Source of the DNA: Shinella sp. CPCC 101442
GTDB lineage: Bacteria; Pseudomonadota; Alphaproteobacteria; Rhizobiales; Rhizobiaceae
DNA length: 64,000 nucleotides
Direction of reading: 5' to 3'
Assembly (NCBI RefSeq): GCF_024704725.1
Contig: NZ_JALIQS010000001.1
Coordinates: 1,054,001-1,118,000 of the forward strand
Of this stretch, positions 44,233 to 52,343 are shown in pieces. Made by a program: the position numbers and the translations under genes. How positions within the stretch are numbered: position 1 is the stretch's first letter; every line of letters starts with the position of its first letter. Below the pieces are notes generated by a model. The model saw nothing but the letters and a program-made list of their open reading frames with translations, was not told the DNA's origin and ran no database searches.

Positions 44233-44886
44233 TTAAACCGTGACGAGCCGCATGATCGTCTCGATATTGAACTGGATGCGCTGTTCAAGCGCGTCCTTCG
44301 CCATGAGATCACGCTCATAGATGATCGTACCGGTAAACCGGTTCGTCAGGTAGTAGTAGCCGACGGCCGCAATGGTGATGTTGAGCTGCACCGGATCGAC
44401 GCCATCGCGGAAAACGCCCGCTTTCACGCCACGCTCGAGAATGCTTGAAACCAGGTTGACGAGCTTGCGGCTCGAAACCTTGATGATCTCCGATTTCTTG
44501 AGATGTTTGGCGCGGTGCAGGTTCTCGCTGTTGACGAGTGTCAGGAATTCCGGGTTCTTCAGATAATATTCCCAGGTGAATCGCACCAGTTTTTCGAGCG
44601 CCGCCGTCGGGTCGAGATCTTCCAGATGCAGCTTCTGCTCAGCGCTGCGGATGTCGAGATAGGCGTCTTCGAGAACGGTCTGGAACAGGCCCTCCTTGCT
44701 CTCGAAATAGTGGTAGATCATGCGCTTGTTGGCCTTGGCCTTCTCGGCGATATCATCCACCCTTGCGCCACCTAAGCCATTCTTCGCAAATTCTTTTTTA
44801 GCGGCATCGAGGATGCGCGCCTTGGTGGCTTCGGCGTCGCGAATGCGGGGCTTGCGCGCCGGTTTTTCTGTCTGTTCGCCGGTCAT
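44233..44886 (-). CDS. TetR-family transcriptional regulator of the region-5 regulon
   Basis: 217 aa. HTH: 'ATKARILDAAKKEFAKNGL', 'GARVDDIAEKAKANKRMIYHYF'; C-terminal TetR-type dimerisation/ligand region 'YLKNPEFLTLVNSENLHRAK'. The ATG at 44886 (MTGEQT) is preferred over one 25 codons upstream because the domain begins soon after it. Site B (45029-45044) lies in its divergent promoter, and four further copies stand before other units of this catabolic region. This points to a local master repressor. Ligand unknown; an acyl-CoA or pathway acid is plausible. Confidence 0.85.
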   Translation of the reverse strand: MTGEQTEKPARKPRIRDAEATKARILDAAKKEFAKNGLGGARVDDIAEKAKANKRMIYHYFESKEGLFQTVLEDAYLDIRSAEQKLHLEDLDPTAALEKLVRFTWEYYLKNPEFLTLVNSENLHRAKHLKKSEIIKVSSRKLVNLVSSILERGVKAGVFRDGVDPVQLNITIAAVGYYYLTNRFTGTIIYERDLMAKDALEQRIQFNIETIMRLVTV

Positions 44887-45028
44887 GTTTTCAGCCCGTC
44901 CTCTGGCGCAGTCGTGATGTCTTTCCGGCAACTCATACACGCACGCATTGCCATCCGTCAAAGCCGACTGACGCGATTGCCTGTCGTCATCCTACTGAAA
45001 ACCACTTGACTTGGGTGAATTTAAAGAA

Positions 45029-45044
45029 GTAACTAGTTAGTGCG
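45029..45044. promoter_or_regulatory. TetR-type operator, site B
   Basis: GTAACTAGTTAGTGCG between the TetR gene and the CUT2 binding-protein gene. TTGACT at 45006-45011 with an 18-bp spacer puts a -10-like TAACTA (45030-45035) inside the site, so binding would block this promoter. Confidence 0.65.
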
Positions 45045-45126
45045 TTAAATGGTGAAACAGACACGCTGGAGCGTCCGGCCCGAGGGCAGGGCTCTCCTTT
45101 TCTGCAGTCGGGTCAGCGGTAGCGCG

Positions 45127-45138
45127 AGAAGCGTTTCA
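45127..45138. promoter_or_regulatory. Weak LacI-type operator before CUT2 operon
   Basis: AGAAGCGTTTCA keeps 10 of 12 bases of the TGAAACGTTTCA palindrome and lies 22 bp before the ATG at 45161. Possible third target of the LacI-family regulator. Confidence 0.4.
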
Positions 45139-45160
45139 ATCGGGGATTTGGGAGGAACCA

Positions 45161-46276
45161 ATGTCGACCTTTATCAAGGATTTCATCGAGCGGGAGACGC
45201 TCAGCCGTCGCAACTTTCTGTTTGCGACCGCAGCCGGCATCGGCGCGGCGGCCGTGCCCGGCCTGTTTGGCAGTGGTAGCGCCCGAGCCGCGCTGACGGA
45301 TCCGGCGATTGCCTGGAGCTACCGGGACCGCGCATCGGCCTACTGGAACTCGGTCGTATCCGGTGGTGAGGCCTTCGTGGAATCGCTCGGCAAGCCGAAG
45401 AGCGCACTGGTCAGCCTCATCAACGAGGGCTCGACCGAAAAATCGCTGGCCGACATCAAGGCCTTCCTTGCCAAGAACAATGGCAATTGCGCCATCGCCT
45501 GCGATCCCAATGACAGCCCGAATGCCCGTCCGGTCGTCGAGGCCGTTCAGGCCGCCGGTGCCTATATTTCGACGATCTGGAACAAGACCGACGACCTGCA
45601 TCCCTGGGATTTCGGCGACAACTACGTCTCGCACATGACCTGGTCGGACGAGAAGCCGGCGGAGCAGACCGCCCGCATCCTCTTCGAAGCCATGGGTGGC
45701 GAGGGCGGCGTGGTCCATCTCGGTGGTATTGCTGCCAACAACCCGGCCGTCGAGCGTCTTGCCGGCCTGATGAATGCGCTGAAAGATTTCCCGAAGATCG
45801 AACTGCTCGACGCGCAGCCGGCTGACTGGGACACCCAGAAGGGTGCGGCCCTGATGGCCTCGTTCCTCACGCGCCATGGCGACAAGATCAAGGGCGTGCA
45901 TTGCGCCAACGACAACATCGCCTATGGCGTGATCGAGGCGCTGCGCGCCGAGGGCATCGAGAACATGCCGATCGTTGCCTATGACGGCAATCCGGAAGCC
46001 GTGCAGATGGTCATGGACGGCCAACTTCTCGCCACCGTCTTCACCAATCCGCATTGGGGCGGCGGCATCAGTGCCTCCCTTGCCTACCATGCTGCCATCG
46101 GCACCTTCAAACCGTCCGAGGAGCCGAAGGAGCACCGCGAATTCTATGGCCCGACGGTCCTCGTCACCGCCAAGGACGCGGCGGAATTCAAGGCGAAGTA
46201 CCTTGATACCGTGCCAACCTACGATTGGAAGGACTTCTGGGGGCCGTCGAACGGCCAGATCCAGTATAGGTCCTGA
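45161..46276 (+). CDS. CUT2 (ribose-type) ABC transporter substrate-binding protein, Tat signal
   Basis: 371 aa. The twin-arginine leader 'SRRNFLFATAAGIGAAAVPG' (about 15-34) implies export in folded form. The periplasmic-binding type-1 domain follows ('GVHCANDNIAYGVIEAL', 'MPIVAYDGNPEAVQMVMDGQ'). A GGGAGG site precedes the ATG. First gene of an eight-gene-scale operon through 53938. The ligand is likely a sugar, cyclitol or polyol by family; not determinable from sequence. Confidence 0.9.
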   Translation: MSTFIKDFIERETLSRRNFLFATAAGIGAAAVPGLFGSGSARAALTDPAIAWSYRDRASAYWNSVVSGGEAFVESLGKPKSALVSLINEGSTEKSLADIKAFLAKNNGNCAIACDPNDSPNARPVVEAVQAAGAYISTIWNKTDDLHPWDFGDNYVSHMTWSDEKPAEQTARILFEAMGGEGGVVHLGGIAANNPAVERLAGLMNALKDFPKIELLDAQPADWDTQKGAALMASFLTRHGDKIKGVHCANDNIAYGVIEALRAEGIENMPIVAYDGNPEAVQMVMDGQLLATVFTNPHWGGGISASLAYHAAIGTFKPSEEPKEHREFYGPTVLVTAKDAAEFKAKYLDTVPTYDWKDFWGPSNGQIQYRS

Positions 46277-46286
46277 CCATAGGCAC

Positions 46287-46311
46287 GGCGGCAGCCGCAT
46301 GCGCTGCCGCC
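46287..46311 (+). promoter_or_regulatory. Intercistronic stem-loop after CUT2 binding-protein gene
   Basis: GGCGGCAGC (46287-46295) and GCTGCCGCC (46303-46311) form a perfect 9-bp stem with a 7-nt loop, 11 nt after the stop codon. Third example in this window of a GC-rich hairpin immediately after a binding-protein gene. Confidence 0.7.
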
Positions 46312-46348
46312 ACATCTCCTGCGAAATCTCATTAGAGGGGTGTCTGAC

Positions 46349-47314
46349 GTGACACGTCGCCTATCGCGCGAAACCTTGATCAAATGGGCGCCTCTTCTGG
46401 TGCTGATTGCGCTGGTGATCTTTTTCACTGCGCTCAACCCGACCTTCTTTTCGTCGCGGAACTTTGCCCGTATCGCGATGGCGGCAGCCCCCGCGCTCAT
46501 GGTCGCCGTCGGCGTCACCTTCATCATCGTCATGGGATCGATCGACCTTTCCATGGAAGGAACGGTTTCGCTCACGGCCGTCTCGTTCGCCTTCATTTTC
46601 GCCCAGCTGGGCGGATCGCTCGCAGGCTTCGGCTGGATCGCCATCCCGCTGGTTCTCGTCCTCGGTGGGCTGATCGGGCTTTTGAACGGGCTGGTGCATG
46701 TGAAACTGAAGATCCCGTCCTTCATGGCGAGCCTCGCCATGGGCTTCGTCGGCACGGGTGCGGCGATCCTGCTCACCGGCGGCGACATCGTGAAGGTTAG
46801 CGACCCCATCTTCCGCGGCCTGCTCACCGTGCGCTGGCTCGGCTTCCCGCTGATGATCTACGTCGCGGCCTTCTTCCTCTTCATCGGCTGGTTCATCCAG
46901 ACGCACACGACGCTCGGTCGCAATTTCTACGCAGTCGGCGGCGGTGAGGATCTCGCCCATGCGTCGGGTCTCAACGTCACCCGTGTGCGCGTCACCGGCT
47001 TTGCACTTGCCGGCGTCTTCTACGCCATCGCTGCGATCCTCGTCGTCGCCCGCATCGGGCAGGCGGAGTCCGTGACGGGCGCGAACTTCATGTTCGTCTC
47101 CATCACGTCCGTGGTGGTTGGTGGCGTGGCACTCTGGGGCGGCATCGGCGGTGTGTGGAACGCGCTCGTCGGCGTACTGATCGTCAATGTCATCGACAAC
47201 GGCATGGTCGTCATCGGTCTGCCCGATTTCCTCCAGGACGGTGTGCTCGGGCTCCTCGTCATTCTTGCAGTGGTGCTGTCCACCGACCGCAAGATGGTTT
47301 CCTTCGTGAAGTGA
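46349..47314 (+). CDS. CUT2 ABC transporter permease (RbsC family)
   Basis: 321 aa, about eight or nine hydrophobic segments, with RbsC hallmarks 'GVTFIIVMGSIDLSMEG' and 'NFYAVGGGEDLAHASGLNV'. The GTG at 46349 sits 9 nt after AGAGGG; an in-frame GTG at 46340 overlaps that site and is less likely. Forms a heterodimeric channel with the permease at 48837. The stop is 8 bp before the ATPase gene. Confidence 0.88.
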   Translation: MTRRLSRETLIKWAPLLVLIALVIFFTALNPTFFSSRNFARIAMAAAPALMVAVGVTFIIVMGSIDLSMEGTVSLTAVSFAFIFAQLGGSLAGFGWIAIPLVLVLGGLIGLLNGLVHVKLKIPSFMASLAMGFVGTGAAILLTGGDIVKVSDPIFRGLLTVRWLGFPLMIYVAAFFLFIGWFIQTHTTLGRNFYAVGGGEDLAHASGLNVTRVRVTGFALAGVFYAIAAILVVARIGQAESVTGANFMFVSITSVVVGGVALWGGIGGVWNALVGVLIVNVIDNGMVVIGLPDFLQDGVLGLLVILAVVLSTDRKMVSFVK

Positions 47315-47322
47315 GGCGCACC

Positions 47323-48828
47323 ATGTACGAGCTGAAATCCGTCGACAAGAAATTCCCCGGCGTCCACGCGCTGAAATCCATCAATTTCCATATCAAGCGC
47401 GGCGAGATCGTCGGGCTTGTGGGGGAGAACGGCGCCGGCAAATCCACCCTGATGAAGGTCATCTACGGCGCCTACCAGCCGGATGGCGGCCAGGTCCTGA
47501 TCAATGGCTCGGCCGTTCGCTTTTCCAATCCGCGCCAGGCGATGGAAAAGGGCATCGGGATGGTGTTTCAGGAGCAGTCCCTGATCCCCAACCTCACCAT
47601 CATGGAAAACATCTTCCTTGGCTACGAGCGCCAGTTCGTGCGCTTCGGCGTTGTTGACTGGAAGGCGATGGCGAATGCTGCCAGGGCGCAGCTCGCCAAG
47701 GTGAAGCTCGATATCGACCCAGCGACTGTCACGTCGAAACTGTCCTTCGTTCAGCGCCAGCTTGTTGAACTCGCGAAGGTCCTGACGCTTGAGGAGCGGG
47801 TGGAGGGCGACCTCGTCATCCTGCTCGACGAGCCGACCTCCGTTCTTTCCAAGGACGAGGTGCAACTGCTCTTCAAGCTCGTCCGCGAGCTGACGACCCG
47901 CGCGTCCTTCATCTTCGTCTCGCACCGTATGGACGAGGTGATGGAGCTGTCCGACCGCATCTACGTCATGAAGGACGGCGAGGTGGTCGACGTGGTCGAG
48001 CGCGGTGGCGCGACGGCGGAGGCGATCCAGCATAAGATGGTCGGTCGCAACGTCGACAAGCAATACTATCGCGAGCACCTGCAGACGCCGTTCGATCGTT
48101 CGAAAGTGCTGGTCGAGATGGCGGGCGTCGGCCTGCCGGGCCGCATTGAGGACATTTCGTTCACGGTGCATGCTGGCGAAGTTCTGTGTCTCGTCGGCAC
48201 GGAAGGATCCGGCCGCGAGGCGATCCTGCGCACGATCTATGGCATGCTGACGCCGGTGACCGGTCACCTCAGGATCAAGGGCGTGGATGCGAACGGCTAT
48301 TCGCCACGCCAGTCGGTCGCCAGCGGTGTCGGCTATGTACCGCGCGAGCGCAAGATCGAGGGCATTGTCGCCGGCATGAATGTCTACGAGAACATGACGC
48401 TCTCGCAGATGAAGAACCATTCCAGCAACGGCGTCCTGCGCGTCGCCGAAGAGCGGGCGCTAGCGCGCGACTGGATCAAGAAACTCTCGATCAAGGCGCA
48501 TTCGGAATTTGCCGATTGCGGCAATCTCTCGGGCGGCAACCAGCAGAAGGTCGTGCTCGCCAAGTGGCGTTCCGGCGGCTCCGATATCATGCTTCTCGAC
48601 CACCCGACACGCGGCCTCGACATCGGCGCGAAGGAAGACGTCTACGACATGATCCGCGCGATGAGTGCGGCGGGCGTCGGCATCGTGCTCGTCGCCGATA
48701 CGCTGGAAGAGGCGATCGGCCTGTCGCACACCATCATCGTCGTCAAGGACGGGCGCATGCAGAAAGAATTTGCCTGCGAGCCGGGCGCCAAGCCCACGCC
48801 CTTCGACCTGTTGCACTACATGATCTGA
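47323..48828 (+). CDS. CUT2 ABC transporter ATP-binding protein (RbsA family, two ATPase domains)
   Basis: 501 aa tandem ATPase. Domain 1: Walker A 'GENGAGKST', Walker B 'VILLDEPTSVL', with the signature drifted to 'LSFVQRQLVELAK'. Domain 2: degenerate Walker A 'GTEGSGREA' as usual in RbsA/MglA, signature 'LSGGNQQKVVLAKW', but Walker B reads 'MLLDHPTRGLD', with His in place of the catalytic Glu. Domain 2 is thus expected to be catalytically weak. Placed between the two permease genes of the CUT2 system. Confidence 0.9.
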   Translation: MYELKSVDKKFPGVHALKSINFHIKRGEIVGLVGENGAGKSTLMKVIYGAYQPDGGQVLINGSAVRFSNPRQAMEKGIGMVFQEQSLIPNLTIMENIFLGYERQFVRFGVVDWKAMANAARAQLAKVKLDIDPATVTSKLSFVQRQLVELAKVLTLEERVEGDLVILLDEPTSVLSKDEVQLLFKLVRELTTRASFIFVSHRMDEVMELSDRIYVMKDGEVVDVVERGGATAEAIQHKMVGRNVDKQYYREHLQTPFDRSKVLVEMAGVGLPGRIEDISFTVHAGEVLCLVGTEGSGREAILRTIYGMLTPVTGHLRIKGVDANGYSPRQSVASGVGYVPRERKIEGIVAGMNVYENMTLSQMKNHSSNGVLRVAEERALARDWIKKLSIKAHSEFADCGNLSGGNQQKVVLAKWRSGGSDIMLLDHPTRGLDIGAKEDVYDMIRAMSAAGVGIVLVADTLEEAIGLSHTIIVVKDGRMQKEFACEPGAKPTPFDLLHYMI

Positions 48829-48836
48829 GGGACAAG

Positions 48837-49778
48837 ATGGATATTCAGCGCCTTAAACCGCACCTGCCCTGGATCACGCTCGCCGTGCTCGTCGCGATCG
48901 TCGGCATCAACGATCCGGGCTTCCTGCGCCCTTCGAACCTGCTCGGCATTGCCGGCGATATCGTGCCGCTGTTCATCATGGCGCTCGGGCTCACCTTCGC
49001 CATCTATATCGGCGGCATCGACCTTTCGGCCCAGTCCATGGCGAACATGGTGACGGTCGTCGCCTCGGTCTATCTTGCGTCGATGGGGGCGTGGGTCGCC
49101 GTGCTCTGCGTGCTCGCGGGCTTCCTGCTTGGCATGCTCTCCGGCTATGTCACAACGCGCCTTTTCGTGCCGTCCTTCATCTCGACGCTCGCGGTCGGCG
49201 GCGTCGCCTTCTCGATCGCGCAATGGCTTTCCGGCCAGCGGGCGCTCAACATGGATGCGACGCAGCGCAACGAGACTTTTGGCTGGATGATCGGTCGCGC
49301 CTGGGGCGTGCCGCATGAACTGCTGATTGCCGCCGTGCTTGTCGCGATCTGCCTGTTCATCGAACGACGAACGACACTTGGCCGTGCCTTGAAGGCGGTC
49401 GGCGCCGGCGAGCTTGCCGCCGCCGCCTCGGGTCTCAACGTCGCGCGTTACAAGATCCTCGCCTTTGCGATTTCCGGTGCGCTCGCCGCCATTGCCGGCC
49501 TGCTCTTCGCGGTAAAACTTTCGGGCGGTGCGCCGACGATTGCCAACGGTTTCCTTTTGCCGGCCATCGTTGCCGTTCTTGTCGGCGGTACGCCGCTGAC
49601 GGGTGGGGTGGGCGGCGTGGTCAATACGGTGATCGGCACGCTTATCGTCGCCGTCATCCGCGCGTCGATGCTCTATTTCGAGATTGACGCGACACGCCAG
49701 CAGATCGTGTTCGGCATCGTGCTGATCGTCGCCATCGCGCTCACCATCGACCGCGCCAAGCTGCGCACCGTGAAGTGA
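48837..49778 (+). CDS. CUT2 ABC transporter permease (RbsC family)
   Basis: 313 aa, multi-spanning, with 'GLTFAIYIGGIDLSAQSMAN' and 'ALKAVGAGELAAAASGLNVARYK', homologous to the permease at 46349. The ATG at 48837 is 8 bp after the ATPase stop. The 3' end touches the dehydrogenase gene, so uptake and the first oxidation are cotranscribed. Confidence 0.88.
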   Translation: MDIQRLKPHLPWITLAVLVAIVGINDPGFLRPSNLLGIAGDIVPLFIMALGLTFAIYIGGIDLSAQSMANMVTVVASVYLASMGAWVAVLCVLAGFLLGMLSGYVTTRLFVPSFISTLAVGGVAFSIAQWLSGQRALNMDATQRNETFGWMIGRAWGVPHELLIAAVLVAICLFIERRTTLGRALKAVGAGELAAAASGLNVARYKILAFAISGALAAIAGLLFAVKLSGGAPTIANGFLLPAIVAVLVGGTPLTGGVGGVVNTVIGTLIVAVIRASMLYFEIDATRQQIVFGIVLIVAIALTIDRAKLRTVK

Positions 49779-49787
49779 GGGATGGCG

Positions 49788-50822
49788 ATGAACACCATGC
49801 GCGCTGCCGTTCTGATCGCGCCGAAGCGCTTCGAACTCCGTGACGTTCCAGTCCCGGCCATCGGGCCGGAGGATGTCCTGGTGCGGGTAACGCGCACCGG
49901 CATCTGCGGCACGGACATTCACATCTTCAACGGTCACTACGCCGCCGACAAACTGCCGCTGATCCCCGGTCATGAGTTTTGCGGAACGATCGCAGAGTGC
50001 GGCGCCAATGTCCGGCATCTGGCCGTCGGCGCGCGCGTCGTTGTCGACATCAATATCGGCTGCGGCACCTGCTTCTGGTGCCGTCGCAATGAGGTGCTGA
50101 ACTGCACCGAAGTCACCCAGGTCGGCATTGGCCGGGACGGCGGCTTTGCCGAGTTCGTCGCCGTGCCCGCGCGGCTTGCGATCCCCGTCGAGGCCGATAT
50201 CCCTGACGATATCCTGGCCCTCACCGAGCCGGTCGCCTGCGTCGTTCGCGCCGCGCGCAAGGCGAAGGTGACGTTCGGCCAGTCCGTGGTCATCTTCGGC
50301 GCCGGGCCGATCGGCAATCTGCATGTGCAGATGATGCGGCTCGTCGGTGCAGCGCCCATCATCGTCGCCGATCTCTCAGCCGATCGCTGCCGCATGGCGC
50401 TCGAAGCGGGGGCGGATGCTGCGGTATCCGATCCGGCGGAGCTGAAGGCCACCGTGCTTCGGATGACCGGCGGGCGCGGTGCGGATTTCATCATCGAAAG
50501 CGTCGGAAATCGAAAACTCTACGAGCAGGCCTTTGACCTGGCGCGTCGCGGCGGACATGTCGCTTTCTTCGGCATCACCCCACCGGGCGAAACGGTCCCC
50601 GTCGATATCCTCCGCACGGTTCTCGAGGAGGGCAGCCTCAAGGGGTCCGTTGCCGGCATGGGGGAGGATATGCACGACGCACTGACTTTGCTGTCGCATG
50701 GCCGTTTCCGCACGGATGATTTCACCAGGGCAAGCTATTGCCTGGAGAATATCCAGGAGGCTTTCGAAACTCTCGGCGACCGGCCGCAGGACCTGAAGAC
50801 ACAGATCGCCATTGCGGCGTAA
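49788..50822 (+). CDS. Zinc-dependent MDR alcohol/polyol dehydrogenase
   Basis: About 344 aa. Catalytic zinc motifs 'GICGTDIHIF' and 'PGHEFCGTI'; structural-zinc lobe 'CGTCFWCRRNEVLNC' (four Cys); NAD site 'VIFGAGPIGNLHVQMM'. Sorbitol/threonine-dehydrogenase type, so oxidation of a secondary alcohol of a polyol or sugar is likely. The ATG at 49788 has GAGGG at proper distance; ATG 49782 in frame is nearly as good. Follows the CUT2 genes directly. Confidence 0.88.
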   Translation: MNTMRAAVLIAPKRFELRDVPVPAIGPEDVLVRVTRTGICGTDIHIFNGHYAADKLPLIPGHEFCGTIAECGANVRHLAVGARVVVDINIGCGTCFWCRRNEVLNCTEVTQVGIGRDGGFAEFVAVPARLAIPVEADIPDDILALTEPVACVVRAARKAKVTFGQSVVIFGAGPIGNLHVQMMRLVGAAPIIVADLSADRCRMALEAGADAAVSDPAELKATVLRMTGGRGADFIIESVGNRKLYEQAFDLARRGGHVAFFGITPPGETVPVDILRTVLEEGSLKGSVAGMGEDMHDALTLLSHGRFRTDDFTRASYCLENIQEAFETLGDRPQDLKTQIAIAA

Positions 50823-50846
50823 GACCTATTGAAGTGGAGGTATCCC

Positions 50847-52343
50847 ATGGACCAGAAGAACCAGTTCCTTTCTGCCCCGACCGCAGCGCGCGCCTTCGGC
50901 TTTTTTGTCGACGGAGAGTGGAAGGACGGCGCGGAGCACTTCGAGCGTAGCTCGCCGGGTCATGGTACGCCGGTCACGCGCACGGTTCGCTGCACGGTCG
51001 ATGACCTGAATTCCGCCGTCGCTGCAGCCCGCCACGCCTTCGAGGATCGTCGCTGGGCTGGCCTTTCTGGCGCCGCGCGTGGAAGCGTCCTGCTACGCGT
51101 CGCCGAAATCCTGCGTCGCCGTCGTGATGAGATCGCGTATTGGGAAGCCTTGGAAAACGGCAAGCCCATTTCCCAAGCGCGTGGCGAGATCGATCACTGC
51201 ATCGCCTGCTTTGAAGTCGGCGCCGGTGCGGCGCGCATGCTGCATGGCGACAGCTTTAATTCGCTTGGCGACGATCTCTTCGGCATGGTGCTGCGCGAGC
51301 CGATCGGCGTCGTCGGCCTCATCACGCCCTGGAACTTCCCGTTCCTGATCCTCTGCGAGCGCGTGCCCTTCATCCTCGCCTCGGGTTGCACGATGGTCGT
51401 GAAACCCTCAGAGGTCACCGCCGCGACGACGCTGTTGCTCGCCGAAGTTTTGGCCGAAGCGGGCCTGCCGGCGGGTGTCTACAACGTCGTCACCGGCTCC
51501 GGCCGCACGATCGGTCAGGCGCTGTCCGAGCACCCGGATGTCGACATGCTGTCCTTCACCGGCTCGACGGCCGTCGGCCGCTCCTGCGTCCACGCGGCCG
51601 CAGACAGCAATTTCAAGAAGCTCGGCCTGGAACTTGGCGGCAAGAACCCGATCATTGTCTTCGCCGATTCCGATCTCGAAGACGCCGCCGATGGCGCGGC
51701 CTTCGGCATCAGCTTCAACACCGGGCAGTGCTGCGTTTCTTCTTCGCGCCTGATCGTCGAGCGCTCGGTTGCCGAGAAATTCGAAAAGCTGCTCGTCGAA
51801 AAGATGAAGAAGATCCGCGTCGGCGATCCGCTCGATGAGCGCACACAGGTCGGCGCCATCACCACCGAAGCGCAGAACGCCACGATCCTCGACTATATCG
51901 CTCAGGGCAAGGCGGCCGGCGCCAAGCTGCTCACTGGAGGCGAGGCGATCGATCTCGGCCGCGGCCAGTACATTGCGCCAACGCTTTTCTCCGATGTTTC
52001 CCGCGACATGGCGATTGCCCGAGACGAGATTTTCGGCCCCGTTCTGTGCTCCATGCATTTCGAGACGGTGGAAGAAGCCATTCAGCTTGCCAATGACACC
52101 GTCTATGGACTTGCGGCGAGCGTCTGGACGAAGAATATCGACAAGGCGCTGACGGTGAGCCGCCGGGTGCGTGCCGGGCGCTTCTGGGTCAACACGATCA
52201 TGGCGGGCGGTCCTGAAATGCCGCTTGGCGGGTTCAAGCAATCCGGCTGGGGCCGCGAGGCCGGCATGTATGGGGTGGAGGAGTATACGCAGGTGAAGTC
52301 CGTTCATGTCGAGATCGGCAAGCGCACGCATTGGATCGCATGA
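50847..52343 (+). CDS. NAD(P)-dependent aldehyde dehydrogenase
   Basis: 498 aa with all ALDH landmarks: 'ITPWNFPFLILCER', 'CTMVVKPSEVTAAT', 'LSFTGSTAVGR', 'LELGGKNPIIVFADSDLED', and catalytic Cys in 'FNTGQCCVSSSRL'. Betaine-aldehyde/aldose-type class. It should oxidise the aldehyde formed by the GMC enzymes to a carboxylate. A GGAGG site 6 bp before the ATG defines the start. The stop overlaps the GMC start (ATGA), an apt pairing of alcohol and aldehyde oxidation. Confidence 0.9.
   Translation: MDQKNQFLSAPTAARAFGFFVDGEWKDGAEHFERSSPGHGTPVTRTVRCTVDDLNSAVAAARHAFEDRRWAGLSGAARGSVLLRVAEILRRRRDEIAYWEALENGKPISQARGEIDHCIACFEVGAGAARMLHGDSFNSLGDDLFGMVLREPIGVVGLITPWNFPFLILCERVPFILASGCTMVVKPSEVTAATTLLLAEVLAEAGLPAGVYNVVTGSGRTIGQALSEHPDVDMLSFTGSTAVGRSCVHAAADSNFKKLGLELGGKNPIIVFADSDLEDAADGAAFGISFNTGQCCVSSSRLIVERSVAEKFEKLLVEKMKKIRVGDPLDERTQVGAITTEAQNATILDYIAQGKAAGAKLLTGGEAIDLGRGQYIAPTLFSDVSRDMAIARDEIFGPVLCSMHFETVEEAIQLANDTVYGLAASVWTKNIDKALTVSRRVRAGRFWVNTIMAGGPEMPLGGFKQSGWGREAGMYGVEEYTQVKSVHVEIGKRTHWIA

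Noticed and set aside
45049-45279. Small plus-strand frame before the CUT2 binding protein
   Set aside because: Runs out of frame through the ribosome-binding site and Tat leader of the binding-protein gene; no own ribosome-binding site.
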